DNA of 64,000 nt from Devosia chinhatensis (GTDB lineage Bacteria > Pseudomonadota > Alphaproteobacteria > Rhizobiales > Devosiaceae). Numbering within the stretch: the first letter of the stretch is position 1; each line of letters opens with the position of its first letter. Positions 60,151 to 64,000 of the stretch are shown one piece after another. The position numbers and the translations under genes were made by a program. The DNA lies in contig NZ_JZEY01000054.1 of assembly GCF_000969445.1 (NCBI RefSeq), forward strand, positions 682,001 through 746,000, read 5' to 3'. The notes under the pieces are model-generated. The model was not told the origin of the DNA. It was given only the letters and a program-made list of their open reading frames with translations, and made no database searches.

Positions 60151-60992
60151 TGGCCGCCGCTTCCAAGAAACGCCGTCCCGCCGTCTCGCCCGTCCAGTGG
60201 GCAAGCCTTGTTCTTGTGGCGATTTTCGTAATCGTACCGTTCTATACGACCGCTCTCGGCGGCTTCAAAGAGATCGGCGAATTGCGGGTGAACCCGTTTG
60301 GCTTCCCGCAGAGCTGGGATCCGATTCGATTCATCGAAATCCTGGGTGGCCCTAGATACTTCTCCTCGCTGATGAACTCGTTCCTTATCGCGGCGGGCAC
60401 TGTCGTCCTGTCCACGCTGGTCGCCTCGATGACCGCCTTTGCCTTGGCTCATATCAAGTTCTTCGGCAGCCGCTTCCTGATGGGCTATCTGATGCTGGGA
60501 CTGCTTTTCCCGTCCGCGACCGGCATTCTGCCGCTGTTCATCAAAATGCGCGATCTGGGGATGCTCGACAGCCACTGGGGCATCATTATCGTCCAGGTCG
60601 CGTTCAGCGTGTCCTTTGCCGTTCTGCTGTTCCATAACTTCTTCAAGGAGCTGCCGAAGGAACTGGTCGATGCAGCGCGCATGGATAATTGCGGTTATAT
60701 CCGTATCTATTGGTACGTCACCTTGCCGTTGTGCCTGCCGATCATTGCAACGGTCGGCGTCTTCAATTTCGTCGGCAGTTGGAACAGCTTCCTCCTGCCT
60801 CTTATCGTGCTGAATTCGGAGGCCAAATACACCTGGCCGCTCGGCATCATGCAGTTCCAGGGACAATATGGCTCGGATTGGCCGCGCATCCTGGCCTATC
60901 TGACCCTGTCGATCCTGCCTGCCATTGCATTCTTTCTTGCGGCGCAACGCTTCGTCATCTCCGGCCTCACCGGTGGTGCGGTCAAGGGGTGA
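60147..60992 (+). CDS. sugar ABC transporter permease (MalG/UgpE type)
   Basis: A 281-residue inner-membrane permease with six spans. The EAA loop is ELVDAARMDNCGYIRIYWYVTLP; the Ala-Ala-Arg-Met-Asp core is kept but a Cys replaces the usual Gly/Ala neighbour. The C-terminus RFVISGLTGGAVKG is the conserved MalG-type tail. It pairs with the preceding permease and with the ATPase encoded leftward. Confidence 0.92.
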   Translation: MMAAASKKRRPAVSPVQWASLVLVAIFVIVPFYTTALGGFKEIGELRVNPFGFPQSWDPIRFIEILGGPRYFSSLMNSFLIAAGTVVLSTLVASMTAFALAHIKFFGSRFLMGYLMLGLLFPSATGILPLFIKMRDLGMLDSHWGIIIVQVAFSVSFAVLLFHNFFKELPKELVDAARMDNCGYIRIYWYVTLPLCLPIIATVGVFNFVGSWNSFLLPLIVLNSEAKYTWPLGIMQFQGQYGSDWPRILAYLTLSILPAIAFFLAAQRFVISGLTGGAVKG

Positions 60993-61026
60993 CCATGTGA
61001 TCACATTGTTGCCCTCACATTGGCCA

Positions 61027-61045
61027 AGGCCGTCCTTGACGGCCT
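61027..61045 (+). terminator. hairpin after the sugar permeases
   Basis: AGGCCGTC / GACGGCCT with a CTT loop, 35 bp past the permease stop. No T-run follows, so intrinsic termination is doubtful. Confidence 0.35.
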
Positions 61046-61166
61046 AGGCGTTCTGCCCATTTCGGACTCTGAAAACAGGGAGTGCAACTAAAGCCTAGCT
61101 GTTCACTCACGATCTTTCCTGCTCTGCAAACCGTTCGCCTGGGGAGGCGATTACAGGAGAGATCGA

Positions 61167-63434
61167 ATGTCCGACGAGAAGGCGCAAAGCCTGAAAGAAG
61201 CCGCGCTGCATTTCCATGAATTCCCGCGCCCCGGGAAGCTGGAGATCACGCCGATCAAACCGCTGGCCAATACTCGCGACCTGTCGCTTGCCTATTCTCC
61301 CGGCGTCGCCACGCCTTGTGAGGAAATAGCCGCCAATCCGGCCGACGCCTATCGCTATACCTCCAAGGGCAATCTCGTCGCGGTTATCTCCAACGGCACG
61401 GCTGTGCTGGGCCTGGGCAATATCGGCGCACTCGCCAGCAAGCCGGTCATGGAAGGCAAGGCGGTCCTCTTCAAGAAATTTGCCGGCATCGATTCCATCG
61501 ACATCGAGGTCAACGAGCAGGACCCCAAGAAATTCATCGAGATCGTCGCCCCGCTCGAGCCGACCTTCGGTGGCATCAATCTCGAAGACATCAAGGCGCC
61601 AGAATGCTTCGAGATTGAAGAAGTCCTGCGCGAGCGCATGAACATCCCGGTCTTTCATGACGACCAGCACGGCACTGCCATCATCGTCGCCGCCGCTGTG
61701 ATCAACGCCATGCGCCTCGTCGGCAAGGACATTTCCAAGGTCAAGATCTGCACATCCGGGGCAGGGGCCGCGGCCATCGCCTGCATGAACATGCTGATCG
61801 CGGTGGGCGCCAAGCGCGAAAACATCTGGATCGCCGACTCAAAGGGCCTCGTCACCAAAAAGCGCGACAATTCGGTCGACCGTTGGCGCGGCGCCTTTGC
61901 GCAGGATACCGACAAGACAGAGCTTGCCGAGGTCATGGACGGCGCCGACATCTATGTTGGCCTGTCCAAGGCCGGGGCGCTAAAGCCCGAAATGATGAAG
62001 AACATGGCCCCCAATCCGCTGATCCTGGGTCTCTCCAATCCCGTTCCCGAAATCATGCCGGAACTGGCCAAGCAAGCGCGCCCCGATGCGCTGGTCTGTA
62101 CGGGTCGCTCGGACTATCCCAATCAGGTCAACAACGTTCTCTGCTTCCCCTTTCTCTTCCGCGGCGCGCTCGATTGCGGCGCCACCATTATCAACGAAGA
62201 GATGAAGGCCGCCGCTGCCCATGCCATCGCCAGGCTTGCGCATGAGCCGGGCCTCGAAGCCACCGCTCATGGCGTCCCCGCCATCTTTGGACCAGATTAT
62301 CTCATCCCCAACCCCTTCGATCAGCGCCTGATCCTGCGCATTGCCCCGGCCGTCGCCAAGGCGGCGATGGATTCCGGTGTCGCCGCTCGCCCCATCGCCG
62401 ATTTCGATGCCTATCGCGACCAGCTCCGCCGCTTTGTCTTCCGGTCGGGCATGGTCATGAAGCCGATGATCGAGCGCGCCCAGGCCGCCGGAAAACGCAT
62501 CGCCTTTGCCGAGGGTGAAGATGAGCGGGTACTCCGCGCCGCCCAGGTCATTCTCGAAGACGGTATCGGCAAGCCGATCCTGATCGGGCGGCCCTCGGTG
62601 ATTGAATCAAGGTTGGAGCGTTTCGGCCTAACCATCCGTCCTGGCAGCGATTTCGAGATCATCAACCCCGAAGACGATCCTCGTTACCGCGACTATGTCG
62701 CTGAATTTCATGCCTTGGTCGGCCGCAAGGGCGTCACGCCCGATACCGCCCGCACTATCGTGCGCACCAATACTACGGTCATTGGTGCGCTCGCGGTGCG
62801 ACGCGGTGAGGCAGATGCCCTGATCTGCGGCTTGCAGGGGCGCTTTATCAAGCATGCTCGGGACATTCATTCCATCATCGGCCTTGCGGACAATGCCAGC
62901 CAGCTCTCGGCGCTCTCGATGCTGCTACTCAATCGGGGCGTGTTCTTCCTGGCGGACACATATGCCAATATCGATCCGAGCGTGGACGAACTCGTCTCGA
63001 TCACACTGCAGGCTCGCGACCATCTCAAGCGCTTCAACATAGATGCCAGGGCCGCATTGCTGAGCTATTCGAACTTCGGTTCTCGCGATGGCGACACCTC
63101 CGTAAAAATGCGCGCTGTCTATGAGCGGCTGAAGGCCGTGGCGCCCGATCTCGTGGTCGAAGGCGAGATGCAGGGCGATCTGGCGGTCAATGCGGAACTG
63201 CGGTCGCGCTATATTCCCGACTCGGTCCTTTCGGGCGAAGCCAACCTGCTTGTCTTCCCCAATCTCGAGTCTGCAAATCTCTCGATGACCCTGCTCAAGG
63301 AGCTCAATAACGGGTTGCACATCGGCCCCATCCTGATGGGGACGCGCCAACCGGCACATATCGTCGCCCCGACGGTGACCTCCAGAGGGTTGGTCAATAT
63401 GGCAGCGATTGCCGCTACGGAAGCAGCAGGTTAG
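61167..63434 (+). CDS. maeB: NADP-dependent malic enzyme with phosphotransacetylase-like domain
   Basis: Decarboxylates malate to pyruvate with NADP+. The 755-residue protein has the malic enzyme domain at 1-420: [31 protein letters not shown] (metal/substrate), the cofactor loop [16 protein letters not shown] and [30 protein letters not shown]. The C-terminal part (about 430-755, from [16 protein letters not shown] to [15 protein letters not shown]) is a phosphotransacetylase-like domain. In MaeB-type enzymes it mediates acetyl-CoA regulation and is not catalytic. The length is standard. GGAGA-type ribosome site upstream; transcribed separately from the sugar permeases. Confidence 0.95.
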   Translation: MSDEKAQSLKEAALHFHEFPRPGKLEITPIKPLANTRDLSLAYSPGVATPCEEIAANPADAYRYTSKGNLVAVISNGTAVLGLGNIGALASKPVMEGKAVLFKKFAGIDSIDIEVNEQDPKKFIEIVAPLEPTFGGINLEDIKAPECFEIEEVLRERMNIPVFHDDQHGTAIIVAAAVINAMRLVGKDISKVKICTSGAGAAAIACMNMLIAVGAKRENIWIADSKGLVTKKRDNSVDRWRGAFAQDTDKTELAEVMDGADIYVGLSKAGALKPEMMKNMAPNPLILGLSNPVPEIMPELAKQARPDALVCTGRSDYPNQVNNVLCFPFLFRGALDCGATIINEEMKAAAAHAIARLAHEPGLEATAHGVPAIFGPDYLIPNPFDQRLILRIAPAVAKAAMDSGVAARPIADFDAYRDQLRRFVFRSGMVMKPMIERAQAAGKRIAFAEGEDERVLRAAQVILEDGIGKPILIGRPSVIESRLERFGLTIRPGSDFEIINPEDDPRYRDYVAEFHALVGRKGVTPDTARTIVRTNTTVIGALAVRRGEADALICGLQGRFIKHARDIHSIIGLADNASQLSALSMLLLNRGVFFLADTYANIDPSVDELVSITLQARDHLKRFNIDARAALLSYSNFGSRDGDTSVKMRAVYERLKAVAPDLVVEGEMQGDLAVNAELRSRYIPDSVLSGEANLLVFPNLESANLSMTLLKELNNGLHIGPILMGTRQPAHIVAPTVTSRGLVNMAAIAATEAAG

Positions 63435-63599
63435 GCGGCTTCTTCGCTTTTTGCCGGATGTTTCCCGCCTGCCTGGAAATGATCCCTTGGGCCAAGGAAG
63501 AAGGATTGGAGACGCTGGGGACTGGTCACACCTCAGCGCGCTCCGTTAAGGTCGTCGACAACCGCTTCGGGGAGAGGAGCGGACCAGGAGGAAAAGCCC

Positions 63600-64000
63600 A
63601 TGACGTTCCGTGCCCTGCTGACTGAAAAGGCCGATGACGGCAGCGTTTCTTCGTCTGTGCAGCAGCTCGACGAAGGGCGCCTGCCTGAGGGCAATGTAAC
63701 GGTCGACATCGATTGGGCCGGACTCAACTACAAGGATGGATTGGCCCTGACTGGAAAGGGCGGGCTGGTGCGCGCCTATCCGCATGTTGCCGGCATCGAT
63801 TTTGCGGGGCGCGTGCGGGAAAGCAGCGATGACCGCTATCGCCCTGGCGATGGCGTGGTTTTGACCGGCTGGCGGGTCGGCGAAACCCATTGGGGTGGAT
63901 ATGCGCAAAGAGCCCGGGTCCTGGGCGATTGGCTTGTCCCGCTCACAGAAGGATTATCCACTCGCCAGACAATGGTCATCGGAACAGCCGGCCTCACCGC
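63600..64000 (+). CDS. AcuI-like quinone oxidoreductase / acrylyl-CoA reductase (partial)
   Basis: The first 133 codons of a medium-chain dehydrogenase/reductase lacking the usual structural zinc lobe. The start has AGGAGG at good spacing (MTFRALLTEK). Visible family segments are VDIDWAGLNYKDGLALTGKG, PHVAGIDFAGRV and HWGGYAQRARV; the last visible residues enter the NADPH domain (GTAGLTA). The YKD...TGKGG pattern fits the AcuI/YhdH group, which reduces acrylyl-CoA or quinones. The gene runs off the right edge, so only the N-terminal part can be judged. Confidence 0.85.
   Translation, partial: MTFRALLTEKADDGSVSSSVQQLDEGRLPEGNVTVDIDWAGLNYKDGLALTGKGGLVRAYPHVAGIDFAGRVRESSDDRYRPGDGVVLTGWRVGETHWGGYAQRARVLGDWLVPLTEGLSTRQTMVIGTAGLT

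Overview
The window looks like chromosomal DNA of a high-G+C alphaproteobacterium, most likely Hyphomicrobiales and perhaps Devosia-like (inference). Support: two HWE-family histidine kinases, a very large NAD-glutamate dehydrogenase (about 1557 aa), a malic enzyme with a fused phosphotransacetylase domain, a DUF2865 protein, a citramalate synthase and several Hyphomicrobiales-style sugar ABC operons. I see no rRNA, tRNA, CRISPR array, insertion sequence, phage gene or integration site. Most of the window is densely packed metabolic and transport genes.

Layout. 1-4.3 kb: rpiA, a DUF2059 protein, glutathione reductase and class II DAHP synthase. 4.3-6.7 kb: an HWE sensor kinase tail-to-tail with a lone receiver. 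6.9-9.9 kb: nadE-gltX, converging on a DUF2865 protein. 11.1-12.7 kb: a fumarylacetoacetate hydrolase-family gene and a class II cytochrome c. 12.8-18.9 kb: a likely operon of cysS, two tandem GFA-family genes, cimA and a LysM protein. It is preceded by an apparent 14-codon Cys/Thr/Ile-rich leader peptide and a switchable hairpin over the cysS ribosome binding site; this is the most interesting feature of the window. 19.0-24.7 kb: ArsR regulator plus Atm1-type exporter, GNAT acetyltransferase, cytochrome P450, alpha/beta hydrolase, ICMT-like methyltransferase. 24.8-30.0 kb: a PadR / membrane fusion protein / RND efflux operon with a clear inverted repeat in front of padR. 30.1-40.2 kb (minus strand): cysQ-like phosphatase, nadC, SDR, AGE-family sugar isomerase, fructose-bisphosphatase, large glutamate dehydrogenase, and a divergent putative 31-aa membrane peptide. 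40.2-44.7 kb: DUF6894 protein, flavin reductase, Fe/Mn superoxide dismutase, divergent SufR-like regulator with a group III truncated haemoglobin, and a second HWE kinase.

44.7-54.4 kb (minus strand) is a pentose-oligosaccharide locus: a regulator with an ArsR-type HTH and a large uncharacterised C-terminal part, a GH51 arabinofuranosidase, a peptide/opine-type (family 5) ABC transporter and a GH43-like glycosidase. 54.5-61.0 kb is a second sugar locus split around a 310-bp divergent control region: ROK regulator, ThuA-like protein and MalK/UgpC-type ATPase leftward; family 1 binding protein and two permeases rightward. The window ends with maeB and the first part of an AcuI-like quinone oxidoreductase.

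Start codons were chosen from ribosome binding sites, overlaps with neighbours and family N-termini; several differ from the longest open frame. All functional assignments rest on reading motifs in the translated sequence, without database searches.
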